Assembly: GCF_900111745.1 (NCBI RefSeq)
Contig: NZ_FOIJ01000001.1
Coordinates: forward strand, 1,054,001 to 1,118,000
Length of the DNA: 64,000 nt
From: Stigmatella erecta
GTDB taxonomy: Bacteria > Myxococcota > Myxococcia > Myxococcales > Myxococcaceae
Direction of reading: 5' to 3'
This document shows, piece by piece, positions 26,493-38,315 of the stretch. Positions within the stretch are counted from its first letter, which is position 1. Each line of letters starts with the position of its first letter. The translations under genes were made by a program, and so were the position numbers. Under the pieces are notes generated by a model. It made no database searches. It was not told where the DNA came from and saw only the letters and a program-made list of their open reading frames with translations.

Positions 26493-27695
26493 TCAACCGA
26501 GCAGCGAGGCCACCAGGGCCGGGAAATCCGTGCCGGGAGGAAGCCGCCCCTCGGCGTGCTCGGGACGGCCCCCGCCCCGCCCGCCCGCCGCCTCCGCCAG
26601 CCGCTTGAGGAAGGCCCCGCACCCGAAGGAGGAGCCCGCCCCCCGGGCAATCAGCACCGGCATCCCCTCGGGAAGCCGGCCCGCCAGCAGCACGGCCGCC
26701 TCCGGCCGCGAGGTGAGCCGCGCCGCGACGGCCCGCAGCGACTCCGGCGAGGCGCCCTCCAGCACCGCCACCACCCGGTGCTCCGGCGAGCGCTCCAGCG
26801 CGGCGGCCAGCTCCCCGGCGGTGTGCTCGGCCAGCTGGGCCCGGGCCGCGCCCAGCGCCTCGCGGGCCTCGGTGAGCTCGCGGCGCAGCTTGTCGATGGA
26901 GGTGGGCACCTCGCCGGGCCCACACGTGAAGGCCCGGCTCAGCCCGCGCAGGGTGCCCGCCTCCGCCCACAGCTCGCTCCGGGCCCGGCGCCCCGCCGAG
27001 AACGTCACCCGGCCCTTTCCTTTATAGCGCTCCACGCTCAGCACCCGGATCATCCCCACCTGCGCCGAGCGGGTGCAGTGCGTGCCCCCACACGGGGACA
27101 CATCGAAGCCTTCGATCTGCACCACCCGGATGTTCTCGGTCACCTTGGGCGCCCGGCGCAGCGGCAGCGCAGCCAGCTCCTCGGGGGTGGGGAAAAAGGC
27201 GCGAATGGCCACATCGTCGTCGATGACGGCGTTCACGAACGCCTCCGCCTCGGCCACCTTCCGCTCGTCGAGCACGTCCAGGTCCACATCGATGGTGCAC
27301 AGCGTCTCGCCCAGGCGGGAGGAGACGGTGTTCGCGTTGGCCACATCCACCAGGGCCCGCGAGAGCATGTGCTGGCCAGTGTGCAGGGCCATGTGGAGGC
27401 GGCGGCGCGCCCGGTCGATCTCGCCGGGAACCTCGGTCCCAATCCCGGGAAGGCTTGCCCCCTCGGGCAGCTCCAGCAGATGGTGAACGAGCCCCGCGTC
27501 GTCCACCTGGACGTCGCGCACGGGGACAGCGCCCAGCAGGCCCCGGTCGGCCATCTGCCCGCCGGCCTCGGGATAGAACGCGGTGCGATCCAAAACGACC
27601 GAGGGGACTCCCTCCCACGTGGAGTGGGCCACGACACGGCCCGTGAAACGGTGCAGAAATGGATCAGCGAAATAGAGACGTTCGGTGGATGCCAT
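26493..27695 (-). CDS. Stand-alone alanyl-tRNA editing protein (AlaX, long form)
   Basis: 400 residues. It hydrolyses tRNA mischarged with Ser or Gly in place of Ala. Zinc ligands of the editing site are present: HTGQH (H105, H109) and CGGTHC (C202, H206). The N-terminal half has YPEAGGQMAD, as in the AlaRS editing region. The C-terminal half has a DHHA1-like end (GRGGGRPEHAEG), so this is the long AlaX form. A regular Ala/Leu-rich helical linker sits between them. The ATG at 27695 starts with MASTERLYFADPF, which is typical. It is divergent from gltB. Confidence 0.93.
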   Translation of the reverse strand: MASTERLYFADPFLHRFTGRVVAHSTWEGVPSVVLDRTAFYPEAGGQMADRGLLGAVPVRDVQVDDAGLVHHLLELPEGASLPGIGTEVPGEIDRARRRLHMALHTGQHMLSRALVDVANANTVSSRLGETLCTIDVDLDVLDERKVAEAEAFVNAVIDDDVAIRAFFPTPEELAALPLRRAPKVTENIRVVQIEGFDVSPCGGTHCTRSAQVGMIRVLSVERYKGKGRVTFSAGRRARSELWAEAGTLRGLSRAFTCGPGEVPTSIDKLRRELTEAREALGAARAQLAEHTAGELAAALERSPEHRVVAVLEGASPESLRAVAARLTSRPEAAVLLAGRLPEGMPVLIARGAGSSFGCGAFLKRLAEAAGGRGGGRPEHAEGRLPPGTDFPALVASLLG

Positions 27696-27959
27696 GGGCT
27701 TGGTGTCAGGGATAACACGAAGTCCGGGCGCGGCGGCCCCAGGGACCCACGGCTCGCCCGGCCGGATCCGCCTATCCGTGGAGGATTTTCCCCAGGGCGG
27801 ACGGACCTGCCCGCTCGCTGGTATTCCAAGCAAATTCGTCCAGTCCCCCTCCCCGAGAAGCTTCTTTCCCAACCTGACGTGTCGCATTAGCGTAGTGCGT
27901 TACGGACTCTGGGTGTGCCCCTGCCGGGTGCGGCCCGAGTGCAAAGAAGGAGCCAACTG

Positions 27960-32519
<4,560 letters not shown>

Positions 32520-32522
32520 AGC

Positions 32523-33986
32523 ATGGGAAAGCCAACAGGGTTTCTGGAGTGGAACCGCCGTCCGGCCCCCAAGCGCGAGAAGGCCGAGCGCGTGCAGGAC
32601 TGGAAGGAGTTCGTGCTGCCGCTGGCGCCCGACGAGGCCAAGCGGCAGGCGGGGCGCTGTATGGACTGCGGCGTGCCCTTCTGTCAGCAGGGCTGTCCGC
32701 TGGGCAACCCCATCCCGGACTTCAACGACGCGGTCTATAACGGGCGCTGGAAGGCGGCGTACCTGGCGCTGAGCGGCACCAACAACTTCCCGGAGTTCAC
32801 GGGCAGGCTCTGCCCTGCCCCGTGTGAGGCCGCCTGCGTCCTGTCCATCAACCAGGACGCGGTGACCATCGAGCAGATGGAGAAGGAGATCGCCGAGCGG
32901 GCCTTCGCCGAGGGCTGGGTGACGCCGCGTCCGCCGGCCACGCGCACGGGCCGCCGGGTGGCGGTGGTGGGCTCGGGCCCGGCGGGGCTCGCCGCGGCGG
33001 CGCAGCTCAACCAGGCCGGCCACACCGTCACCGTGTACGAGCGGGACGACCGGCTCGGCGGGCTGATGCGCTACGGCATCCCGGACTTCAAGATGGAGAA
33101 GTCCGTGCTGGACCGGCGCATCGCCGTGATGGAGGCCGAGGGCGTGCAGTTCCGCACCGGCGTGGACGTGGGCAAGGAGATCGGCTTCAAGGCCCTGCGC
33201 GAGCAGCATGACGCGGTGGTGCTGGCCATGGGCGCGCGCAAGGCCCGCGAGCTGGAGGTGCCCGGCCGCGAGCTGGAGGGCGTGCTGCCGGCGATGCAGT
33301 TCCTGGAGCACCAGAACCGGGTCGTCTCGGGCCTGGCCACGCTGGATCCGCGGCTGAGCGCGGCCGGCAAGCGGGTGCTCATCCTGGGCGGTGGCGACAC
33401 CGGCTCGGACTGCCTGGGCACGTCCATCCGCCAGGGGGCCACGAGCGTGACGCAGGTGGAGCTGATGCCCGCGCCGCCCCAGGTCCGGGCCGCCGACAAC
33501 CCGTGGCCGCGCTGGCCGCTGGTGTTCCGCACCTCCTCCAGCCAGGAGGAAGGCGGCGTGCGCGAGTTCGGCTTCATGACCAAGCACCTGTCGGGCCAGG
33601 ACGGCCGGCTCCAGGCGCTGCACGCGGTGAAGGTGGAGCCCCGGCGCGAGGGGGATGGCCCCTTCCGGCTGGTGGAGGCGCCCGGCACCGAGGTGACGCA
33701 CGAGGTGGACCTGCTCATCCTCGCCATGGGCTTCACGGGGCCGGACACGGCGCAGCTCAGCGAGCAGCTGGGCGTGAAGCTCTCGCCGCGCGGCACGGTG
33801 CAGATCGACAAGGGCTTCGCCACCTCGGTGGACGGCGTGTTCTGCGCGGGAGATGCCGGCCGCGGGGCCAGCCTCATCGTCTGGGCGCTCTCCGAGGGGC
33901 GCGAGGCGGCGAAGGCCGTCGACACGTACCTCTCGGGCCTGCCCTCGGCGCTGCCGACGCGCGGCCGGGACGCCGCCTTCGGCTGA
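32523..33986 (+). CDS. gltD: Glutamate synthase, small subunit
   Basis: 487 residues, the usual beta-subunit length. It passes electrons from NADPH through FAD and 4Fe-4S clusters to the large subunit. N-terminal cysteine clusters are seen in CMDCGVPFCQQGCPLGN and LCPAPCEAAC. The FAD motif is VVGSGPAGLAAA (about 147-158) and the NADPH motif is ILGGGDTGSDC (about 290-300). A second FAD block is AMGFTGPD and FCAGDAGRGASL near the C terminus. It starts 3 nt after the gltB stop and is clearly co-transcribed. A strong hairpin follows its stop. Confidence 0.97.
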   Translation: MGKPTGFLEWNRRPAPKREKAERVQDWKEFVLPLAPDEAKRQAGRCMDCGVPFCQQGCPLGNPIPDFNDAVYNGRWKAAYLALSGTNNFPEFTGRLCPAPCEAACVLSINQDAVTIEQMEKEIAERAFAEGWVTPRPPATRTGRRVAVVGSGPAGLAAAAQLNQAGHTVTVYERDDRLGGLMRYGIPDFKMEKSVLDRRIAVMEAEGVQFRTGVDVGKEIGFKALREQHDAVVLAMGARKARELEVPGRELEGVLPAMQFLEHQNRVVSGLATLDPRLSAAGKRVLILGGGDTGSDCLGTSIRQGATSVTQVELMPAPPQVRAADNPWPRWPLVFRTSSSQEEGGVREFGFMTKHLSGQDGRLQALHAVKVEPRREGDGPFRLVEAPGTEVTHEVDLLILAMGFTGPDTAQLSEQLGVKLSPRGTVQIDKGFATSVDGVFCAGDAGRGASLIVWALSEGREAAKAVDTYLSGLPSALPTRGRDAAFG

Positions 33987-33995
33987 GCCAGGGAA

Positions 33996-34021
33996 GAGGC
34001 CCCTGCACTGTCAGGGGCCTC
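33996..34021 (+). terminator. Terminator hairpin after gltBD
   Basis: A perfect 10-bp inverted repeat (GAGGCCCCTG/CAGGGGCCTC) with a 6-nt loop lies 10 nt after the gltD stop. The T-rich tail is weak, so it may also act as an RNA-stabilising hairpin. Confidence 0.6.
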
Positions 34022-34040
34022 TCATGGCCTCCCCCGGTCT

Positions 34041-34110
34041 GAACAGTGCGTGACATTTGGAATGTTTCATTCCGCTGTCCGCACAATGCGTGACAGTTGG
34101 CGTGTTCCCG
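34041..34110. repeat. Pair of direct repeats with exact 40-bp period
   Basis: Two 30-nt blocks at 34041-34070 and 34081-34110 match at 22 of 30 positions. The core is TGCGTGACA followed by one variable base, TTGG, two variable bases and TGTT. The exact 40-bp spacing is close to four helical turns. They lie about 26 bp upstream of a TATAAC box in front of the double-zincin gene, as expected for activator sites. Confidence 0.75.
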
Positions 34111-34135
34111 CCCAGAACACGCAGGGGCCATCTTG

Positions 34136-34141
34136 TATAAC
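34136..34141 (+). promoter_or_regulatory. -10 box for the double-zincin gene (activator-dependent promoter candidate)
   Basis: TATAAC matches the -10 consensus at 5 of 6 positions. The bases 17 nt upstream have no recognisable -35 box, while the 40-bp repeats end about 26 nt upstream. This suggests a promoter that needs a bound activator. Transcription would start near 34148, leaving a leader of about 24 nt. Confidence 0.4.
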
Positions 34142-34171
34142 GCATGTCCTCACTTGCCCCGGGGGGGGGAC

Positions 34172-35662
34172 ATGACCATGAGAATCCGGCCAGGGGGACT
34201 TCCACATCCACAGCAACCGGCGCGTGCCGAGACGGCACCTGCCAACCAGGCCAGGGGAACCCCAGCGAAAGATTCATTCGCCGCGGCGCCCCAGAGTCTG
34301 GCACGCCGGGTGGGCTTCTCGGACCGAAGTGATTTCACCAGCAAGACGCCAGACATGACCGCGTCGTTCCGGCGGGAGTTTGGCGCGCTGGCTTCGGATC
34401 AGAAACAATTCCACGCGACGATGCGGACGGTGTTCGGCGAGGGCTACAACGCCGTCCGGGCGGAACAGTTCCGGCAACAGGCCCTGGCGGGAGACTTCCG
34501 CTGGCTCCCTCCCGTGAAGCTCGTCTCCGCGGAAACCCTCCAGGGCGGCCACGGCGCTTACGACGCCGCGTCCGGCACGGTGTTGATCAACCAATCCCTG
34601 GATCCCGCCCTGGCCGCGTCCACCTTCGTGGAGGAGGCGGGCCACCACCTGGACACCCAGCTCAACACCCAGGACACCCAGGGGGACGAGGGCGAGCTGT
34701 TCCGGCGAATCCTGTCCGGGGAGAAGCTGTCCTCCGCGCAGGTGGCGGAGATCCGCGCGGAGAACGACAAGGGCATCATCCGGGTCGACGGCAAGGACAC
34801 GGAAGTCGAGTTCCGGAACCCGCTCAAAGCATTGGGTAAGGCTTTCAAGAAGGCCGGCAACGCCGTGGGCAACGCGATCAGCTCGGGCGCGAAGGCCGTG
34901 GGCAATGTGGTGAAGACAGCCGCAACACGCGTGTTTGACGGTGTCCGAGGCATCGGGACAGGCATTTTCAGCATCCTGAAGAGCCAATGGCTCAACATCC
35001 GGGAAGGATTCGAAACGTACGTCGGAGGAATAGGCCAACTCTTCCAGGGAAAGTTCGCCAAAGGCTTCCTCCAAATGGGCAAGGGGCTGTTGAAACCTCT
35101 TGTGCAAACCCCCATTGACAGATCCTTGATGTTGGTAGGCCGTCTCGTCAGCGCCATCCAGACGCAATGGGGAGTGGAGCCGGTGGGACGCAAGCTCAAC
35201 TCCAGTGAGATCGCGACCCTGCGCAAGGTCTACGGGAACAGCATCAACTACTCCAACATCCGTATCAAAGAAGGCGACGCAGGACTGCTCACCGCTTTCC
35301 GCCGTCCGTTCACCCACGGAAACACCATCTACATTCCGAAGGGCCGTCTGCCTTTGGAGAACGACGACTTGATCCACGAGGCGGCACACGTCTGGCAACA
35401 CCAGCACGGCGGCACGGACTACATGAGCGAGGCGTTGTGGGCCCAACGAAGGGATGACGCCTACGACGTCGGAGAGGCCCTGGCCGGGAACAAGTCCTGG
35501 AGCCAGATGCATCCAGAACATCAGGCAACACTCTTGGAAGCGGCTTTCATCGATGGGTACTTCGACAATCCCAGCCAGGGCTTCTTCCATGAAGGCCGTG
35601 ACTACACGGCCGTCATACAAGACGCCGTGGCCCAGGTCCGTGCCGGGAAGGGAGCCCCCTAA
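34172..35662 (+). CDS. Protein with two separate zincin-like motifs (possible secreted effector)
   Basis: 496 residues with an unusual layout. Residues 1-45 are Pro/Ala-rich and disordered. A first metal-like motif, STFVEEAGHHLD (E154, E155, H158, H159), lies in the N-terminal half. A central Gly/Ala/Lys-rich amphipathic stretch (about 220-270) resembles a glycine zipper. A second motif, LIHEAAHVWQHQ (H402, E403, H406), is a complete HEXXH site of the type in DUF4157 and in domains of Rhs/VgrG-associated proteins. No signal peptide is visible. Several segments are less GC-rich than neighbouring genes, which may mean transfer. The ATG at 34172 sits directly after a G9 tract; a second ATG is two codons in. 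Confidence 0.8.
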   Translation: MTMRIRPGGLPHPQQPARAETAPANQARGTPAKDSFAAAPQSLARRVGFSDRSDFTSKTPDMTASFRREFGALASDQKQFHATMRTVFGEGYNAVRAEQFRQQALAGDFRWLPPVKLVSAETLQGGHGAYDAASGTVLINQSLDPALAASTFVEEAGHHLDTQLNTQDTQGDEGELFRRILSGEKLSSAQVAEIRAENDKGIIRVDGKDTEVEFRNPLKALGKAFKKAGNAVGNAISSGAKAVGNVVKTAATRVFDGVRGIGTGIFSILKSQWLNIREGFETYVGGIGQLFQGKFAKGFLQMGKGLLKPLVQTPIDRSLMLVGRLVSAIQTQWGVEPVGRKLNSSEIATLRKVYGNSINYSNIRIKEGDAGLLTAFRRPFTHGNTIYIPKGRLPLENDDLIHEAAHVWQHQHGGTDYMSEALWAQRRDDAYDVGEALAGNKSWSQMHPEHQATLLEAAFIDGYFDNPSQGFFHEGRDYTAVIQDAVAQVRAGKGAP

Positions 35663-35693
35663 TCCAACGAAACGGGTGAGGTTCCGGGGGGAA

Positions 35694-35719
35694 CCGTCAC
35701 GGCGGTAGCGCCGTGACGG
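35694..35719. terminator. Bidirectional terminator hairpin
   Basis: An 11-bp perfect stem around a GTAG loop lies between convergent stops at 35662 and 35738. Its core (TCACGGCGGT..GCCGTGA) is very similar to the hairpin at 47590-47611. No U tract is present on either strand. Confidence 0.55.
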
Positions 35720-35737
35720 CCCTCGTCCCACGGAGGA

Positions 35738-36427
35738 CTACTTGGGCTGGAGCTCGCTCTTGCTCTGCTGCGCCATGGCCGCCATGTTGCGCAGGTGCGG
35801 CTCGGTGGCGTTGCTGAACCGCTGGATGATGTCGTCGTAGGCGGCGATCGCCTCCGGGTGGCGGTTCTTGAAGCGCAGGACCATGGACTTGCTGAAGAGC
35901 GCTCCGGCCACCAGCGGCTTCAGCGCGGGATCGGCGGCGGCGCCGAACCGCTGCACCACCTCGTCGTAGAGCGACAGCGCCTCGTCCTGACGGCCCAGGG
36001 TCGCCAGGGTGTCGGCCAGGGTGAAGAGCGCCCCGGCCACCGGCAGGGGCATCGCCGAGGCGGCAACACTCTTGATCAGCTCGGAACACAGCGCCATGGC
36101 CTGATCGCTCTGGTTGAGATCCCGGAGGACGTTGGCCTTCTGCAGAAGTGCCTTCGCCGACGTCTCGCGCAGCGCGGGCTCGTTGCCTTCGGACCGCTTG
36201 AGGGCCTCGTCGAAGAGCGGCAGGGCCTCCAGGGGCTTCTGCTGCCGGTGCAGGGCGATGCCCTTGTTGATGAACGCGCGCGCCACTTGCACGCGGAGGC
36301 TGGCCTCGGAGGAGGTCCCAAACTTCTGGATCACCTCGTCATAGAGCGGCAGGGCCTCCTGGATCTGGTTCGAGTCGAACAGCCCAACTCCCTTATCGAC
36401 GAGTCCCTTCGCGACTTGCTCGGACAT
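35738..36427 (-). CDS. TPR protein (cytoplasmic)
   Basis: 229 residues made mainly of TPR-like helical repeats, recognised by the recurrent pattern GVGLFDSNQIQEALPLYDEVIQKFG, ALHRQQKPLEALPLFDEAL and RFKNRHPEAIAAYDDII. About five repeats can be traced. No signal peptide or membrane segment is seen, so it is likely a cytoplasmic protein-protein interaction module. The start at ATG 36427 is chosen because the in-frame upstream extension is Cys/Arg-rich and non-repetitive. It converges on the zincin gene. The function and partners are unknown. Confidence 0.78.
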   Translation of the reverse strand: MSEQVAKGLVDKGVGLFDSNQIQEALPLYDEVIQKFGTSSEASLRVQVARAFINKGIALHRQQKPLEALPLFDEALKRSEGNEPALRETSAKALLQKANVLRDLNQSDQAMALCSELIKSVAASAMPLPVAGALFTLADTLATLGRQDEALSLYDEVVQRFGAAADPALKPLVAGALFSKSMVLRFKNRHPEAIAAYDDIIQRFSNATEPHLRNMAAMAQQSKSELQPK

Positions 36428-36608
36428 CCACCACCTCATGCACTGGCAGGCCTGTCCTCCGCTTCCGGAGGCACAGACGGGGAAAGGCCCCCGTTCTACC
36501 CTTTCCCGAAGAAACCTACATCCGGAAACCCATTCCAGGGCCTGTCGCTTCGCGTCAGCTCCTGTCGAGCCAGACTGTCCCTGTGCCAAGAACGCTCGGC
36601 CACCAGGC

Positions 36609-37835
36609 CTACCGGGGCGCCATCTGCGAGAGCTTCTCCAGGAGGCCCGAACTCTGGAGCCACATCATGAGGGCGAAGTTGACCGTGTTGAAGGCCGCGT
36701 GGGCGAACATCACCGAGGGCAGGCGCGCGCGCTGGATGAAGACAAAGCCGAACCAGGCGCCCAGCATGGCCGTCTGAAAGACCGCGAGCGTGCCCTCGTA
36801 GACGTGTCCCAGCCCGAAGAGGGCGGCGGCCAGCGCGACCGCCCCGTACCAGCTCCCGCCCAGCACGACGCGCAGCCGCGGCACCAGGAAGCCCCGGAAG
36901 GTCAGCTCCTCGAAGCCGGTGACGAGCACCATCATCAGGGCGAAGGCGGGCACGCTCAGTCCGGTCTCCACGAGGGAGCTGGCGACCTCCTTGCGGGCGG
37001 CCATCTCCGCGCCCGAGAGCTTGAGGAGGGCCCCCAGGACGGCCACGGGCACGGACACCGCGATGTGAACGGCGTACGTGCCGACGAACACGGGCAGCCC
37101 CCAGAGCAGCTCGCGGCCGAGCCCCTCGCGCACGAGCCCCACCTGGGCAGGCCCCTGGCCATTGCGCCACAGCAGCAGGGCCACGAGCAGGCACATCCCG
37201 AGCGCCCGGATGCACAGCCACGTCATGGCGTTGCCCTGGAAGGGCCGGGCCTTGCGCGAGGGGCCCACGGGCACCTCCACCTCGCGCGCCTGTCCCGCGC
37301 GCTCCAGGGAGAAGCGAATCGTGGTGGCCTGGCCATCTCCGGCCTCCCGCACGCGCGTCTGGAAGTCCAGCTCGGGCTCGGACTCGGCCAGGGGCGAGCC
37401 ATTCACGGCGAGGATGCGGTCCCCCACCTCCAGCTTTCCGTCGGCTGGCAGTCCCGGCTTGACCGAGGTGAGTTCGACGCCCGCACCGGAGGGCTGGGTA
37501 TGGGTCACGCCCAGCCGGGGGGGCGGCGCGGCCGGCTCCATGAACCAGGCGCCTCCCAGCGAGGCCCCGAGCGCCAGGGGCCACAGGAGCACGGTCAGCA
37601 CGGCCTGGGCCCGCTGGCCCGCGCGCCACGGCACCCAGGGGCGCAGCAGGGCGAACCCCACGAGGGCGAGCACGCCCGTGGCGGCGATCAGCGGCGCGCG
37701 GCCGAGGGCGCCGAGGTTCGCGGGCAGGAAGACAGTGGCCAGCACCAGCGCCGCTTCGGCCAGGGCCCTTCCCCGCGAGGGGGCGTTGTCACAGAGGGAA
37801 GCGGCAAGCGGGGACACATCGCGCACGGCCCACAT
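36609..37835 (-). CDS. CPBP intramembrane protease with inserted PDZ domain
   Basis: 408 residues with about seven hydrophobic segments. A PDZ-like domain (about residues 105-195, with PGLPADGKLEVGDRILAVNG) is inserted between the first and second membrane groups. The CPBP/Abi protease motifs follow: EELTFRGF (E309, E310, R314), FGLGH (H344) and HAAFN (H379, N383). Such enzymes cleave within membranes, as CAAX processing proteases and regulators do. The PDZ domain, common in site-2 proteases, is unusual in CPBP proteins. It starts 1 nt after the stop of the DUF1801 gene, so the two are co-transcribed. Confidence 0.88.
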   Translation of the reverse strand: MWAVRDVSPLAASLCDNAPSRGRALAEAALVLATVFLPANLGALGRAPLIAATGVLALVGFALLRPWVPWRAGQRAQAVLTVLLWPLALGASLGGAWFMEPAAPPPRLGVTHTQPSGAGVELTSVKPGLPADGKLEVGDRILAVNGSPLAESEPELDFQTRVREAGDGQATTIRFSLERAGQAREVEVPVGPSRKARPFQGNAMTWLCIRALGMCLLVALLLWRNGQGPAQVGLVREGLGRELLWGLPVFVGTYAVHIAVSVPVAVLGALLKLSGAEMAARKEVASSLVETGLSVPAFALMMVLVTGFEELTFRGFLVPRLRVVLGGSWYGAVALAAALFGLGHVYEGTLAVFQTAMLGAWFGFVFIQRARLPSVMFAHAAFNTVNFALMMWLQSSGLLEKLSQMAPR

Positions 37836-37836
37836 G

Positions 37837-38184
37837 CTAGGCCATCTTCAAGAGGTGGACGACCACCCGCTCGATGAGGCCGTAGGGAATGGGCTGGTTC
37901 AGCGGAAACTGGAGGGTGTCCTTCGCATCGCGGTAGGGCGCGAGCTCCTCCTCGATGGGCTCCTTGGAACGGTAGATGGGGTAGAGCCCGATATGGCGCT
38001 TCCACGCCGCGAAGTACACCGCGTGCCGGCCGTTCAGCATGACGGCGGGCATCCCGTATTTGATCTTCTCCTCCGCCGAGGGCAGCACCTTCCGGATCGC
38101 CTGCCGGACCTGGCGGAGGATGGTCTGGACGTCCTCCGGAAACGAGGCGATGTACTCATCGACGGTCGAGAACTTGCTGGCCAT
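37837..38184 (-). CDS. DUF1801-family protein
   Basis: 115 residues. The pattern YIASFPEDVQTILRQVRQAIRKVLPSAEE, then IKYGMPAVML, AWKRHIGLYP and a C-terminal helix is that of the DUF1801/YdhG-YjbR-like family. Its biochemical role is unknown; related proteins have a frataxin-like fold. There is no signal peptide. It is directly upstream of the CPBP protease gene with only 1 nt between stop and start, so they are translated from one mRNA and may work together. The ATG at 38184 gives a typical start. Confidence 0.88.
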   Translation of the reverse strand: MASKFSTVDEYIASFPEDVQTILRQVRQAIRKVLPSAEEKIKYGMPAVMLNGRHAVYFAAWKRHIGLYPIYRSKEPIEEELAPYRDAKDTLQFPLNQPIPYGLIERVVVHLLKMA

Positions 38185-38315
38185 GCCGTGTCCTTCGGAA
38201 AGCGGGGGGCGCAACGTCCCCCACTTATCCTCCAAACGCCAGAGCCCGCAGTCTGGCTTGCCGGCCCCTGGGGCTTCGGCGAGGCTCCCCTCCCCTCTGT
38301 CCCTCCCGAGGTTCC

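Noticed and set aside
27696-27959. A sigma-54 promoter before gltB
   Set aside because: No GG-N10-GC site of acceptable quality was found in the region between alaX and gltB.
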